A stretch of DNA of 64,000 nucleotides from Stenotrophomonas sp. ESTM1D_MKCIP4_1 (GTDB taxonomy: Bacteria; Pseudomonadota; Gammaproteobacteria; Xanthomonadales; Xanthomonadaceae): the NCBI RefSeq assembly GCF_003086895.1, contig NZ_CP026004.1:1338731-1402730 (forward strand), written 5' to 3'. The notes under the pieces were generated by a model. The model was not told the origin of the DNA, ran no database searches, and saw only the letters and a program-made list of their open reading frames with translations. Shown in pieces: positions 14,597 to 23,400 of the stretch. A program made the position numbers and the translations under genes. The stretch's first letter is position 1, and each line of letters begins with the position of its first letter.

Positions 14597-15760
14597 ATGT
14601 CCGTCAGATTCCGCTGGTTGCCCCTGTTGTGCCTGGCCCTGGCGGGCTGCAGCAAGCTGGAGAACCCGGGCAACGTCACCGCTGCCGACAAGGCGACGCG
14701 GGCGCCGGCCAGCGATGGCGAGAACATGGTGTCCATCAATGCGGCCGATGCACCGCCGCCGCCGGTGGCGCCGCCGCGCAGCCGCGCCGACCGGCCGTGG
14801 CCGCAGGCGCAGCTGGAAAACGGCCGGGCGTGGGTCAGCTGTGGCACCGACTACGCCGCCGAGGGGGGCGATGGCATCGAACTGGAAGGGCTGCAGCGCG
14901 GGCAGATCGAGCAGGCCCTGCAGCCCTGCGCCGAGCGCGGGCTGCTGCGCGTGCGCTACCAGGGCAAGATCAACCCCGGTTTCGCCGAGATGATGTGGCG
15001 GCTGGCGGTGGTGGCCGACGCGCAGAAGATCCACAAGCGCATTCTGGATCTGGATTCCAGTGGCGGCCAGGTCGAATCGGCAATCGTGGCCGGTGACAGT
15101 ATCGGTGAGTCCGGCTGGACCATCTGGGTGCGTGAAGGCTCCATCTGCCACAGCGCCTGCGTGTTCGTGCTGGCGGCCGGTGACAACCGCCTGCTGTCGG
15201 GCAAGGTCGGCATCCACCGGATGATGCGCATCAGTTCCAAGGCCACCTCGCGCGCCGAGCTCAACCGCGAACTGCACGAGGTCTACGACAACGTGAAGGA
15301 TTACCTGCAGCGCAACGGCGTGGCGGTGGGCGTGGCCGATCTGATGATGACCGTGCCCAACCGCAGCCTGCGCCTGCTCACGCCCGACGAGCTGCGCCAG
15401 TTCGGCCTGGATGGAACCAACGCGGTGCAGGACGACCTGGAGCGGATCAAGCAGATGCGTGCCTGTGGCGACGATTTCGTGCAGCGCAAGGATGCCTTCC
15501 TGGTGGCCTTCGACCAGCAGTGCAAGCGCGAAGGCGCGGACATGGAGTCCATCAACAGTTGCGGGCAGGCGTTGAAGCAGCGCTTCGGCTTCCCCGATGA
15601 GGTATGCCCGGAAGAGAGCCCGCTGTCGGAAATCGATGTGGCGACTCTGCCGCCTGCGCCGCCGGAGAAGCCGCCGGTGGCCGAACAGCTGCCAGCCGAA
15701 GGCCCCGCACCTGCCGTGCAGGCCGACGGCGCTGCGGAAGCCAGTGCGCCTGCACGCTGA
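14597..15760 (+). CDS. COG3904-like periplasmic lipoprotein with a ClpP/crotonase-type fold
   Basis: 387 aa. The lipobox LALAGC predicts a lipid-anchored protein; a Pro-rich linker follows. The core (about 75-290) resembles the ClpP-like COG3904 family: LDLDSSGGQVESA forms the oxyanion-type strand and GSICHSACVFVLAAG holds a Ser between two cysteines (about 184-188), the place of the ClpP nucleophile. The HR of GIHRMM comes next. The C-terminal ~90 residues have more cysteines and an Ala/Pro-rich tail. Whether it is a protease is not known. It leads a same-strand group with DUF4019 and MAPEG genes, with 50-60-bp gaps. Confidence 0.7.
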   Translation: MSVRFRWLPLLCLALAGCSKLENPGNVTAADKATRAPASDGENMVSINAADAPPPPVAPPRSRADRPWPQAQLENGRAWVSCGTDYAAEGGDGIELEGLQRGQIEQALQPCAERGLLRVRYQGKINPGFAEMMWRLAVVADAQKIHKRILDLDSSGGQVESAIVAGDSIGESGWTIWVREGSICHSACVFVLAAGDNRLLSGKVGIHRMMRISSKATSRAELNRELHEVYDNVKDYLQRNGVAVGVADLMMTVPNRSLRLLTPDELRQFGLDGTNAVQDDLERIKQMRACGDDFVQRKDAFLVAFDQQCKREGADMESINSCGQALKQRFGFPDEVCPEESPLSEIDVATLPPAPPEKPPVAEQLPAEGPAPAVQADGAAEASAPAR

Positions 15761-15818
15761 CGGGGTACTCACCGCGCTGCAGTAGACTGCGGGCCTTACC
15801 CTTGAATCGGCGGTGTCC

Positions 15819-16376
15819 ATGAAGCGCGCGCGTTTGCCGAAGTTCCTGCTGTTGTCCCTGCTGCCTTTGACCGCGATGGCGCAGGTGCCTGCACCGGCCA
15901 CCCCCGCACCCGCCCCGGCACGCCCGGTGCCGGCCAGTGCCGCGGCGGCCAAGCCGGCCACGGCCGCCGCGCCGGTCCTCACCGCTGCGCAGCAGGCGCA
16001 GGTGCAGAAGCAGGATGCGGACATGAGCGCTGCCGCGCTGATGGCTGCGCAACTGGTGGACAGCAACCGTGCCGGTGAGTTGTGGGACGGCGCCTCGGCC
16101 GTGGCCCGCCGGGCGGTGCCCAAGGCGGCGTTCGTCAGCCAGCTCGCCGCCGACCGCACGCGCCTGGGCACGATGAACGGACGTGGCCAGCCCACCATTA
16201 CCCGGGTCAAGTACGCCGCCGGCGCCGCCGTGCCCGAAGGGCTGTACATCAACGTCAGCTTCCCGACCCGGTTCGCCAACAGCGCACAGCCGGTGCGAGA
16301 ACTGGTGTCGTTCCGTTTCGATGAAGACCAGACCTGGCGCCTGGCCGGTTACAGCCTGCGCGCCTCGGCTCCCTGA
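15819..16376 (+). CDS. DUF4019-type exported protein
   Basis: 185 aa. A signal peptide (KFLLLSLLPLTAMAQ) is followed by a long Ala/Pro linker and a C-terminal globular part of about 110 residues (LWDGASAVARRAVPKAAFVSQL ... DEDQTWRLAGYSLR) that fits DUF4019, a periplasmic domain of unknown function. The ATG at 15819 is preferred to the in-frame GTG two codons earlier. It lies 58 bp after the COG3904 gene and 12 bp before the MAPEG gene, so it may be co-transcribed with both. Confidence 0.7.
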   Translation: MKRARLPKFLLLSLLPLTAMAQVPAPATPAPAPARPVPASAAAAKPATAAAPVLTAAQQAQVQKQDADMSAAALMAAQLVDSNRAGELWDGASAVARRAVPKAAFVSQLAADRTRLGTMNGRGQPTITRVKYAAGAAVPEGLYINVSFPTRFANSAQPVRELVSFRFDEDQTWRLAGYSLRASAP

Positions 16377-16388
16377 CGGAGAACACCG

Positions 16389-16778
16389 ATGGCCACTGAA
16401 CTGACCATGCTGGCCTGGGCGATGCTGCTGGGCTTCGTGCATATCTTCGCCGCGTCCACCGTGGTCACCCGCGAGCGCGGGCTGAAGTGGAATGCCTCCG
16501 CACGCGATGCGCCCGACGTACCCCTGAGCCCGCTGGCGGGAAGGTTGAAGCGTGCGCAGGCCAACTTCTTCGAGACGTTCCCGTTCTTCGCCGCCGCCGC
16601 GATCGCGGTGGTGGTGGCCGGGCGCGCCACGGACCACACGGCGTTGGCCGCGCAGGTCTATTTCTGGGCGCGGGTGATCTACCTGCCGCTGTACGCGGCA
16701 GGCGTGCCTTACGTGCGCAGCCTGGTGTGGCTGGCCTCGATCATGGCGGTGCTCACGCTGGTGATCGCGCTGCTGTGA
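16389..16778 (+). CDS. MAPEG-family membrane protein
   Basis: 129 aa with four transmembrane segments. The motif ERGLKWNASARD after helix 1 and RAQANFFETFPFFAAAA after the cytoplasmic loop are the MAPEG signature; eukaryotic members act on glutathione or eicosanoids, but most bacterial members have no assigned substrate. Located 12 bp after the DUF4019 gene and upstream of the UbiM-like gene. Confidence 0.88.
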   Translation: MATELTMLAWAMLLGFVHIFAASTVVTRERGLKWNASARDAPDVPLSPLAGRLKRAQANFFETFPFFAAAAIAVVVAGRATDHTALAAQVYFWARVIYLPLYAAGVPYVRSLVWLASIMAVLTLVIALL

Positions 16779-16864
16779 AGCACGTGGGCGGGTGATCCAG
16801 ATCAAGGCCCGCCGGCCATCTGGCGCTATGCTGGGCGGGACGCGATGAACGGCAGGAGGCGCGG

Positions 16865-18043
16865 ATGCGCAGGATGGACGTGGTGGTGGTCGGTGCGGGC
16901 CCGGCGGGCCTGTGCTTTGCGCGCGCGCTGGCCGGCACTGGCCTGCAGGTTGCACTGGTCGAGGCGCAGCCACGGCAGGCACTTGCGCAGGCCGCTTTTG
17001 ATGGTCGCGAGATCGCCCTGACCCATGCGTCCCGGCAAAGCCTGGAACAACTTGGGTTGTGGCAGCGCCTGGCCGAAGCCGAGGTTGCCGAGCTGCGCGA
17101 TGCGCGGGTGATGAACGGCGGTTCGCCGTTCGCACTGACCTTTGCCAGCAGCCAGGTGGATGGCCAGCCGCTGGGCTGGCTGGTGCCCAACCACCTCATC
17201 CGCCGTGCCGCCTGGGAGGCGGTGCAGGGGCAGGACGGGCTGGAACTGTTTGATGGGCGCAGGGTGCTGGCGGTGCGTGCCGATGCACAGGGCCAGGTGG
17301 TGAAACTGGATGATGGCAGCGAACTGCATGCGCGCCTGCTGGTCGCCGCCGACAGCCGCTTCTCGGCCACGCGCCGCATGCTCGGCATCGGTGCGCAGAT
17401 GCGTGACTTCGGCAAATCCATGCTGGTCTGCCGCATGCAGGTCGAGCGCGATCATCACCACACGGCGTGGGAATGGTTCGGTTACGGGCGCACGATGGCG
17501 CTGCTGCCGCTCAATGCAGGCCAGGCCTCAGCGGTCATCACCCTGCCGCCGCGGCAGATCGAGGAACTGCTGGCGATGGATGAGGTGGCCTTCGGCGAGG
17601 CCATCACCGGTTGCTTCGAGCACCGGCTGGGGCAGATGCAGGCCGTCGCCACGCCAACGGCCTACCCACTGGTGGGGGTGTACGCGCACCGCTTCGTCGG
17701 CGAACGCTCGGCACTCATCGGCGATGCGGCCGTGGGCATGCACCCGGTCACCGCACATGGCTTCAACCTTGGCCTGGGCAGCGCCCAGCGGCTGGCGCAG
17801 GGCATCGCGGAACAGCAGCGACGCGGGGCGGACATCGCCTCGGCCGCCATGCTGGCCCGCTACCAGCGCGGGCACCGGCTGGCGTCGCGGCCGCTGTACG
17901 AGGCCACCAATGCCATTGCCAGCCTGTATACCGACGACCGCCGACCGGCACGCCTGCTGCGCGCGGCCGGGTTGCGGGTGGCCCAGGGCGTGGCGCCGTT
18001 CCGGCAGCTGATCGCCTCGCACCTGACCCAGCGGGTCGCCTGA
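16865..18043 (+). CDS. ubiM: FAD-dependent ubiquinone-biosynthesis hydroxylase, probably UbiM
   Basis: 392 aa. The N-terminal dinucleotide-binding fold has VVVVGAGPAGLCFARAL; the second FAD contact is ALIGDAAVGMHPVTAHGFNLGL. This is the UbiH/COQ6 class of aromatic-ring monooxygenases, which hydroxylate intermediates of ubiquinone. The phrasing DGREIALTHAS, WLVPNHLIRRAA and AWEWFGYGRTMALLPLN is closest to what I know of UbiM, the broad-specificity hydroxylase. UbiM versus UbiH/UbiF is an inference. It acts at the cytoplasmic face of the inner membrane. It converges on the small S4 protein with only 6 bp between stops. Confidence 0.75.
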   Translation: MRRMDVVVVGAGPAGLCFARALAGTGLQVALVEAQPRQALAQAAFDGREIALTHASRQSLEQLGLWQRLAEAEVAELRDARVMNGGSPFALTFASSQVDGQPLGWLVPNHLIRRAAWEAVQGQDGLELFDGRRVLAVRADAQGQVVKLDDGSELHARLLVAADSRFSATRRMLGIGAQMRDFGKSMLVCRMQVERDHHHTAWEWFGYGRTMALLPLNAGQASAVITLPPRQIEELLAMDEVAFGEAITGCFEHRLGQMQAVATPTAYPLVGVYAHRFVGERSALIGDAAVGMHPVTAHGFNLGLGSAQRLAQGIAEQQRRGADIASAAMLARYQRGHRLASRPLYEATNAIASLYTDDRRPARLLRAAGLRVAQGVAPFRQLIASHLTQRVA

Positions 18044-18049
18044 ACCGGG

Positions 18050-18271
18050 TCAGCCGGCAGCCAGCACCCGGATCTGGCTGTCGGCGAATTCCACCACCTG
18101 GCCTGCGCGGATCTTGCAGGCCTTGCGCAGCTCGACCTGGCCGTCCACCCGCACCTGGCCATCGCTGATGACCACCTTGGCCTCGCCACCGCTGGTGACC
18201 AGGTCGGCCAGCTTCAGCAGCTGCTTGAGCTCGACGTACTCGCCGTCAAGGTCGAATTCGAGGATCTGCAT
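18050..18271 (-). CDS. S4-domain RNA-binding protein, YbcJ-like
   Basis: 73 aa, essentially one S4 domain: FVELKQLLK-like start (EYVELKQLLKLADLVTSGG), then VRVDGQVELRKACKI. This matches the YbcJ family of small RNA-binding proteins, whose precise role is not settled. Transcribed leftward alone. Confidence 0.85.
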   Translation of the reverse strand: MQILEFDLDGEYVELKQLLKLADLVTSGGEAKVVISDGQVRVDGQVELRKACKIRAGQVVEFADSQIRVLAAG

Positions 18272-18437
18272 GGTCGGGGGTGTCCTGGGGAGCGGTCGGG
18301 AAGGGCGCGTATTGTGCGCCAGTGCGGCCCGGAAGGGGATGAGAATGGTTACCTGTACGCATGGTTCAGGAATAGTGCGGTATCATTCCGCTCTGAGTGA
18401 GTGAATTCTCCTCCGACCGAGCAGCGCCAGGGCACGC

Positions 18438-18481
18438 GATAAGAAGGGCGCCCAAAGCGCGGACCATCCCTTTTTTATCGC
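18438..18481 (+). promoter_or_regulatory. Hairpin in the deaD leader
   Basis: GATAAGAAGGG at 18438-18448 can pair with CCCTTTTTTATC near 18470-18481, enclosing GCGCCC and GCGCGG segments. The T-run resembles a terminator or attenuator placed 37 bp before the deaD start. A regulatory role is inferred only. Confidence 0.35.
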
Positions 18482-18517
18482 ACTGCCATGCAGATGGCCG
18501 TGCCTTTGGAGTTTCCC

Positions 18518-20464
18518 ATGTCCCAAGATTCCCAAGCGCCGCTGCAGTTCGCGCAGCTCGGCCTGTCCGAGCCTGTCATGCAGGCCGTCAGCGCCATCGG
18601 CTATGAAACCCCGTCGCCGATCCAGGCCGCCACCATCCCGGCGATGCTGGAAGGCCGCGACGTGCTGGGCCAGGCGCAGACCGGTACCGGCAAGACCGCA
18701 GCGTTCGCACTGCCGGTACTGTCCAACATCGACCTGCAGCAGATCAAGCCCCAGGCCCTGATCCTGGCGCCGACCCGCGAACTGGCCATCCAGGTCGCCG
18801 AGGCGTTCCAGTCCTATTCGTCGAAGATCCCCGGCTTCCGCGTGCTGCCGGTGTACGGCGGCCAGCCCTACGGCCAGCAGCTGTCGGCCCTGCGCCGCGG
18901 CGTGCACATCGTGGTCGGTACCCCCGGCCGCGTGATCGACCACCTGGACCGCAGCACCCTGGACCTGTCCGAGCTGAAGACCCTGGTGCTGGACGAAGCC
19001 GATGAAATGCTGCGCATGGGCTTCATCGACGACGTCGAAGCGGTGCTGAAGAAGCTGCCGGAACAGCGCCAGGTGGCCCTGTTCTCGGCCACCATGCCGC
19101 CGCAGATCCGTCGCATCGCCCAGACCTACCTGCAGGACCCGGTGGAAGTGACCATCGCGGCCAAGACCACCACGTCGGCCAACATTCGCCAGCGCTACTG
19201 GTGGGTGAGCGGCATACACAAGCTGGACGCGCTGACCCGCATCCTGGAAGTCGAGCCGTTCGACGCGATGATCATCTTCGCCCGCACCAAGGCCGGCACC
19301 GAAGAACTGGCCAGCAAGCTGCAGGCCCGTGGCCTGGCCGCTGCGGCCATCAACGGTGACATGCAGCAGGCCCAGCGTGAGCGCACCATCGCCATGCTGA
19401 AGGAAGGCAAGCTGGACATCCTGGTCGCCACCGACGTGGCCGCCCGTGGCCTGGACGTGGAGCGCATCAGCCACGTGCTGAACTACGACATCCCGTACGA
19501 CACTGAAAGCTACGTGCACCGCATCGGCCGTACCGGTCGTGCCGGCCGCAGCGGCGAGGCGATCCTGTTCGCCACCCCGCGCGAGAAGGGCATGCTGCGC
19601 CAGATCGAGCGCGCCACCCGCCAGCCGATCGAAGAAATGCAGCTGCCGAGCGTGGAAGCGGTCAACGACACCCGCATCAGCAAGTTCACCTCGCGCATCA
19701 CCGAAACCCTGGCGGCCGGCGGTCTGGACTTCTACCGCCAGCTGCTGGAACGCTTCGAGAACGAGCAGAACGTCCCGGCCATCGAAGTGGCTGCTGCCCT
19801 GGCGAAGATGCTGCAGGGCGATACCCCGTTCCTGCTGCAGCCGCCGGTGCGTGCCCCGCGTGAAGAGCGTGCCCCGCGCGAGCGTTTCGACCGTGGTGAC
19901 CGCCCGGAACGTGGCGATCGCTTCGACCGCAACGACCGTGGCCCGCGCTTTGAGCGTGGCCCGCGCCGTGAAGAGGGCGAAGGCGGCTTCGAGCAGCGTC
20001 CGCGCCGTGAAGTGCCGCCGCGCGGTGCGCCGGAGCAGGGCATGGAAACCTACCGCATCTCGGTGGGCCACCAGCATGGCGTGAAGCCGGCCAACATCGT
20101 CGGCGCCATCGCCAACGAAGCGGGCCTGGAAAGCCGCTTCATCGGCCGCATCGACATCCACGATGACTTCTCGCTGCTGGACCTGCCGGCGCAGATGCCG
20201 TCGGACGTGCTCTCGCACCTGCAGAAGGTCTGGGTGTCCGGCCAGCAGCTGCAGATGCGTGCGCTGGCCCCGGGTGAAGACACCAACCCGGCACCGCGTC
20301 CGTTCAAGCCGCGCTTCGACAAGCGTGGTCCGGGCGGCCCGGGTGGTCCGCGCCGTGGTGGTCCGGGCGGCCCGGGTGGCCACGGTGGCGACCGCGGCGG
20401 TGACCGCGACAGCCGTCCGCCGCGTCGTGATGGCTTCAAGCCGCGCGGCCCGCGCAGCTACTGA
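18518..20464 (+). CDS. deaD: DEAD-box RNA helicase DeaD/CsdA
   Basis: 648 aa. All core helicase motifs are visible in order: Q motif (PSPIQAATIP), AQTGTGKT, PTRELAIQ, DEAD (VLDEADEM), SAT, the TDVAARGLD region and HRIGRTGRAGR. A DbpA-like RNA-binding domain follows (YRISVGHQHGVKPANIVGAI), then a long Arg/Gly/Pro-rich tail (RGPGGPGGPRRGG...) that binds RNA non-specifically. DeaD unwinds RNA duplexes during ribosome assembly and mRNA decay, especially in the cold. The start at 18518 (MSQDSQAPLQF) is the family-like one; an in-frame ATG at 18488 lies in the leader. A 15-bp-stem terminator follows the gene. Confidence 0.96.
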   Translation: MSQDSQAPLQFAQLGLSEPVMQAVSAIGYETPSPIQAATIPAMLEGRDVLGQAQTGTGKTAAFALPVLSNIDLQQIKPQALILAPTRELAIQVAEAFQSYSSKIPGFRVLPVYGGQPYGQQLSALRRGVHIVVGTPGRVIDHLDRSTLDLSELKTLVLDEADEMLRMGFIDDVEAVLKKLPEQRQVALFSATMPPQIRRIAQTYLQDPVEVTIAAKTTTSANIRQRYWWVSGIHKLDALTRILEVEPFDAMIIFARTKAGTEELASKLQARGLAAAAINGDMQQAQRERTIAMLKEGKLDILVATDVAARGLDVERISHVLNYDIPYDTESYVHRIGRTGRAGRSGEAILFATPREKGMLRQIERATRQPIEEMQLPSVEAVNDTRISKFTSRITETLAAGGLDFYRQLLERFENEQNVPAIEVAAALAKMLQGDTPFLLQPPVRAPREERAPRERFDRGDRPERGDRFDRNDRGPRFERGPRREEGEGGFEQRPRREVPPRGAPEQGMETYRISVGHQHGVKPANIVGAIANEAGLESRFIGRIDIHDDFSLLDLPAQMPSDVLSHLQKVWVSGQQLQMRALAPGEDTNPAPRPFKPRFDKRGPGGPGGPRRGGPGGPGGHGGDRGGDRDSRPPRRDGFKPRGPRSY

Positions 20465-20480
20465 TCGCCCGCGATGTGCC

Positions 20481-20518
20481 CGAACAACGCCAGCCTCCGG
20501 GCTGGCGTTGTTCGTTTC
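20481..20518 (+). terminator. Terminator of deaD
   Basis: Perfect 15-bp stem (CGAACAACGCCAGCC at 20481-20495, complement at 20500-20514) with a TCCG loop, followed by TTTC. Confidence 0.85.
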
Positions 20519-20527
20519 ACGCCTGGA

Positions 20528-20579
20528 AAAAAGGGGACGGAGGGGATTGAATCGGTTCAATCCCCTCCGTCCCCTTTTT
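20528..20579. repeat. Perfect 24-bp inverted repeat with poly-A/poly-T ends
   Basis: Left arm 20528-20551 starts AAAAAGGGGACGGAGGGG; right arm 20556-20579 is its exact complement ending CTTTTT; loop TCGG. Works as a bidirectional terminator shape. It is much longer than needed and lies only 14 bp after the deaD terminator. Confidence 0.85.
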
Positions 20580-20672
20580 GCCGGCCCGGTTTCGCATGGT
20601 CCACACATGCCCGCCCATAGGCTGGGATGGTTGGACATGGAGGCTGTCACGGCACATTCGGGGGGATCCGGG

Positions 20673-23090
20673 ATGGGTAGAAGTGGCATGGAGCCGCATC
20701 AGCAGCGGGTACCGATGACCCGCGGGCTGGGGGTGCGGTTTGCATTGTTGACGGGCATGGCGATCGGGTTGGTCGGCCTGTCCGCATTGATCCAGGAACT
20801 GCAGGCGGCATCCACCGCCTGGATTGCGGGCCAGGGGCACTGGTCGCGTGGGCAGCAGGATGCCACCGCGGCGGTCAGCCGCTATCTGGCGCGCGGTGTG
20901 GCGCATGACCTGGAGGATGCACGGCGTGCACTGCAGGTGCCGCTGGGCGATCTGCATGCGCGGTTGGCGCTGGAACAGCCGGAACCTGACCTGGCACAGG
21001 CGCGTGAGGGCTTCCTGCGCGGCGGCAACGCGCGCTCGGATGTCTCGCGGCTGATCTTCTCGTTCCGTCACGCCCGCGACGTGGGCGAGTTCCGCGAGGC
21101 CACCCGGTTGTGGCGGCAGACCGACACGCACCTGTTGGCCATGCAGGCGTTGATCGAAGAACTTGAAACGGTGCCGCCGGAATCGCTGCGCCAGCCCAGC
21201 GTGCGCGACCATTACATGCAGCGCGTGCACGATGTGGATCTGCAGCTGCAATCGCAGGCCGAGGCGTTTTCCCAGGCGCTGCTGCGGATGGCACGCACGG
21301 TGCGCATCGCCACGCTCATCGTCGGTGGTTTCTCGGTGCTGGCCATCACCCTGATGGCGGTGGCGCTGGCGCGCCGCGTGGGCAAGGACCTGACCGAACA
21401 TGAAAGCCGCTTCCGCGCGGCGTTCTACCAGGCCAACGTGGGCATGCTGAAGCTGGATGTTGCCGGCCGGGTGATGGAGGCCAACCAGGCGATGGCCGAT
21501 ATCCTCGATTACCGCCGCGATGTCCTCCAGCAGATGACCCTGGAAGACCTGCTGATGGAAGGCGAGCTGGTGCTGGACGATGACGGCCGGATCAACTGGG
21601 ACCGCCAGCTGAGGCCGGGCGAACTGCGCTTCCGTCGCCGCGACGGCAGTCTGGTCTGGGGCCGCTGGAGCGGCACCGGCGTGCGCAGTGCCGGCGGCCG
21701 CTTGTCGGTGTTTTCCATCATCGAAGATGTCAGCCAGAACCATGCACTGGCGCGCGAGATCGAGCACCACGCCACCCACGACCCACTCACCGGCCTGATC
21801 AACCGCCGCGAGATCGAGCGCCTGCTGGAAAGGGCGCTGCTGCAGGTGCGTTCCGAAGGCGGTACGCATGCGTTGTGCTACATCAACCTGGATCATTTCA
21901 AGCTGGTCAACGACAGCTTCGGCCATGCAGCCGGTGACCAGATGCTGCGCAGCTTCGCCGAGTACCTGGTGGGGGCGGTGCGCGACGGTGACTGGGTGGG
22001 CCGGCTGGGCGCGGACGAATTCGCCGTGTTCCTCGGCCGGGCCAGCCAGGACGAGGCCAAGCGCGTGCTGCAGCGGCTCATCCGCAACCTGGGGCAGGCC
22101 ACATTCCCGATCAGTGAGGGTAGTCCGCAGTTGAGCTGCAGCATCGGCGTGGTGGAAGTCACCGCCGACGCGCCGGATGTGAACTGGCTGATGAGCGCGG
22201 CCGACAGCGCCTGCTATGCCGCCAAGCAGGCGGGCCGCAACCGCGTGCACTGCTTCAACGAGGACCGCCTGGCGCTGGACGAACGCCGCCACGAGGCCGA
22301 ACGCCTGCAGCGGGTGAGCCGGGCGATGGCCGAGAACCGCATGCTGCTGTACGCCCAGCGCATCGCCAAGGTCGGCGACCCGGGCTACCTGCATTACGAG
22401 GTGCTGGTGCGCATGCGCGACGCGGGCGGCGCACTGCATCTTCCAGGGCAGTTCATGCCGGCGGTGGAGCGCTATGGCATGGCCGTGGCGCTGGACCGAC
22501 ACGTGCTCGGCCTGCTGTTCCGCCACCTGCAGGTCTGCCCGGCGCACGTGCGCCAGCTGGGCCTGTGCAACGTCAACGTGTCGGCGCAGTCGATCGCCGA
22601 GCCGAGCTTCCTGGCGTTTGTCTGCGACCTGCTGGAGCGCAACCGGGCATTGGCGGCCAAGCTCTGCTTCGAGGTGACCGAGACGGCGGCGATCAGCAAC
22701 CTCACCCAGGCGCGGGCGTTCATCGATGCGGTGAAGGCGCGCGGCTGCCGGATGGCGCTGGACGATTTCGGATCGGGCCTGTCGTCGTTCGGCTACCTGC
22801 GGCAGTTGCCGGCGGACATGCTGAAGATCGACGGTGCGTTCGTACGTGACATGGATACCGATGCGGTGAGCCGCGCGACGGTGCGGGCGATCAGCGAACT
22901 GGGGCGCGAGCTGCAGATGGAAGTGGTGGCCGAGTGGGTGGAGACGGCCGAGGTGGCACAGACGCTGGCCGACATGGGGGTGCAGGGGCTGCAGGGCTAT
23001 GCGATCGAGCGGCCGCAGCCGCTGGAGCGATTGACGCTGGCCAACCAGCGGCCGGTGCGGCTGGTCGGCACCCAGGGCCCGCCGGGGTAG
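20673..23090 (+). CDS. Membrane sensor with PAS, degenerate GGDEF (GADEF) and EAL domains
   Basis: 805 aa. Two membrane segments (about 15-35 and 205-230) enclose a ~170-residue periplasmic helical domain; a PAS domain (FYQANVGMLKLDVAGRVME) follows, then GGDEF and EAL domains. The cyclase motif is GADEF (about 446-450), while an RDGD inhibitory-site motif remains upstream. The EAL motif reads EVL (about 576-578) and the other phosphodiesterase residues are there (NVNVSAQS, CFEVTET, DDFGSGLSSF, LKIDG, AEWVE). It probably degrades c-di-GMP, with the GADEF half acting as a sensor. Start uncertain: ATGs at 20638, 20673, 20688 and 20715 are all in frame. Confidence 0.88.
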   Translation: MGRSGMEPHQQRVPMTRGLGVRFALLTGMAIGLVGLSALIQELQAASTAWIAGQGHWSRGQQDATAAVSRYLARGVAHDLEDARRALQVPLGDLHARLALEQPEPDLAQAREGFLRGGNARSDVSRLIFSFRHARDVGEFREATRLWRQTDTHLLAMQALIEELETVPPESLRQPSVRDHYMQRVHDVDLQLQSQAEAFSQALLRMARTVRIATLIVGGFSVLAITLMAVALARRVGKDLTEHESRFRAAFYQANVGMLKLDVAGRVMEANQAMADILDYRRDVLQQMTLEDLLMEGELVLDDDGRINWDRQLRPGELRFRRRDGSLVWGRWSGTGVRSAGGRLSVFSIIEDVSQNHALAREIEHHATHDPLTGLINRREIERLLERALLQVRSEGGTHALCYINLDHFKLVNDSFGHAAGDQMLRSFAEYLVGAVRDGDWVGRLGADEFAVFLGRASQDEAKRVLQRLIRNLGQATFPISEGSPQLSCSIGVVEVTADAPDVNWLMSAADSACYAAKQAGRNRVHCFNEDRLALDERRHEAERLQRVSRAMAENRMLLYAQRIAKVGDPGYLHYEVLVRMRDAGGALHLPGQFMPAVERYGMAVALDRHVLGLLFRHLQVCPAHVRQLGLCNVNVSAQSIAEPSFLAFVCDLLERNRALAAKLCFEVTETAAISNLTQARAFIDAVKARGCRMALDDFGSGLSSFGYLRQLPADMLKIDGAFVRDMDTDAVSRATVRAISELGRELQMEVVAEWVETAEVAQTLADMGVQGLQGYAIERPQPLERLTLANQRPVRLVGTQGPPG

Positions 23091-23097
23091 GGGTTTT

Positions 23098-23281
23098 TCT
23101 GCAGGGCTTGCAGCCCTGCACCTGCTCACTGCAAGGGCCAAAGCCAGAGCGGCATTGCGTGGGATGGCGGGGCGGTGTGGGTTGGCAGGACACGCCGCAA
23201 ACCCATCCATGGGGGCTCGATGGCGCCATCCATGGCGCCAACGGTCCTGCCAACCCACACCGCCCCGCCTTCGACAGTTGG
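23098..23281 (+). repeat. Structured interspersed element, copy B
   Basis: GCAGGGCTTGCAGCCCTGC palindrome at the start, then a perfect 26-bp stem: left arm 23166-23191 (GGCGGGGCGGTGTGGGTTGG...) and right arm 23244-23269. Inner hairpin TGGCGCCATCCATGGCGCCA (23221-23240). Tail TTCGACAGTTG. Arm sequence differs from copy A but pairing is kept. Confidence 0.75.
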
Positions 23282-23294
23282 CCGGCGGCTGTCG

Positions 23295-23319
23295 GTGGGT
23301 GCCGACCGTTGGTCGGCAC
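23295..23319 (+). repeat. SMAG-type palindrome with GTGG head
   Basis: GTGGGTGCCGACC-GTTGGTCGGCAC, same stem as the copies at 14434 and 14476, with the GTAG head changed to GTGG. Confidence 0.65.
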
Positions 23320-23400
23320 ATCTGTCACATATCGAAATTCATCTGCGGTCAGAGCGCATTGCGTAGCAACGGGATCCGACCCCTTTGCCGACAGATCGCG

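Noticed and set aside
18383..20689. 768-codon frame antisense to deaD
   Set aside because: Shadow of the helicase gene; His/Gln/Arg-rich nonsense.
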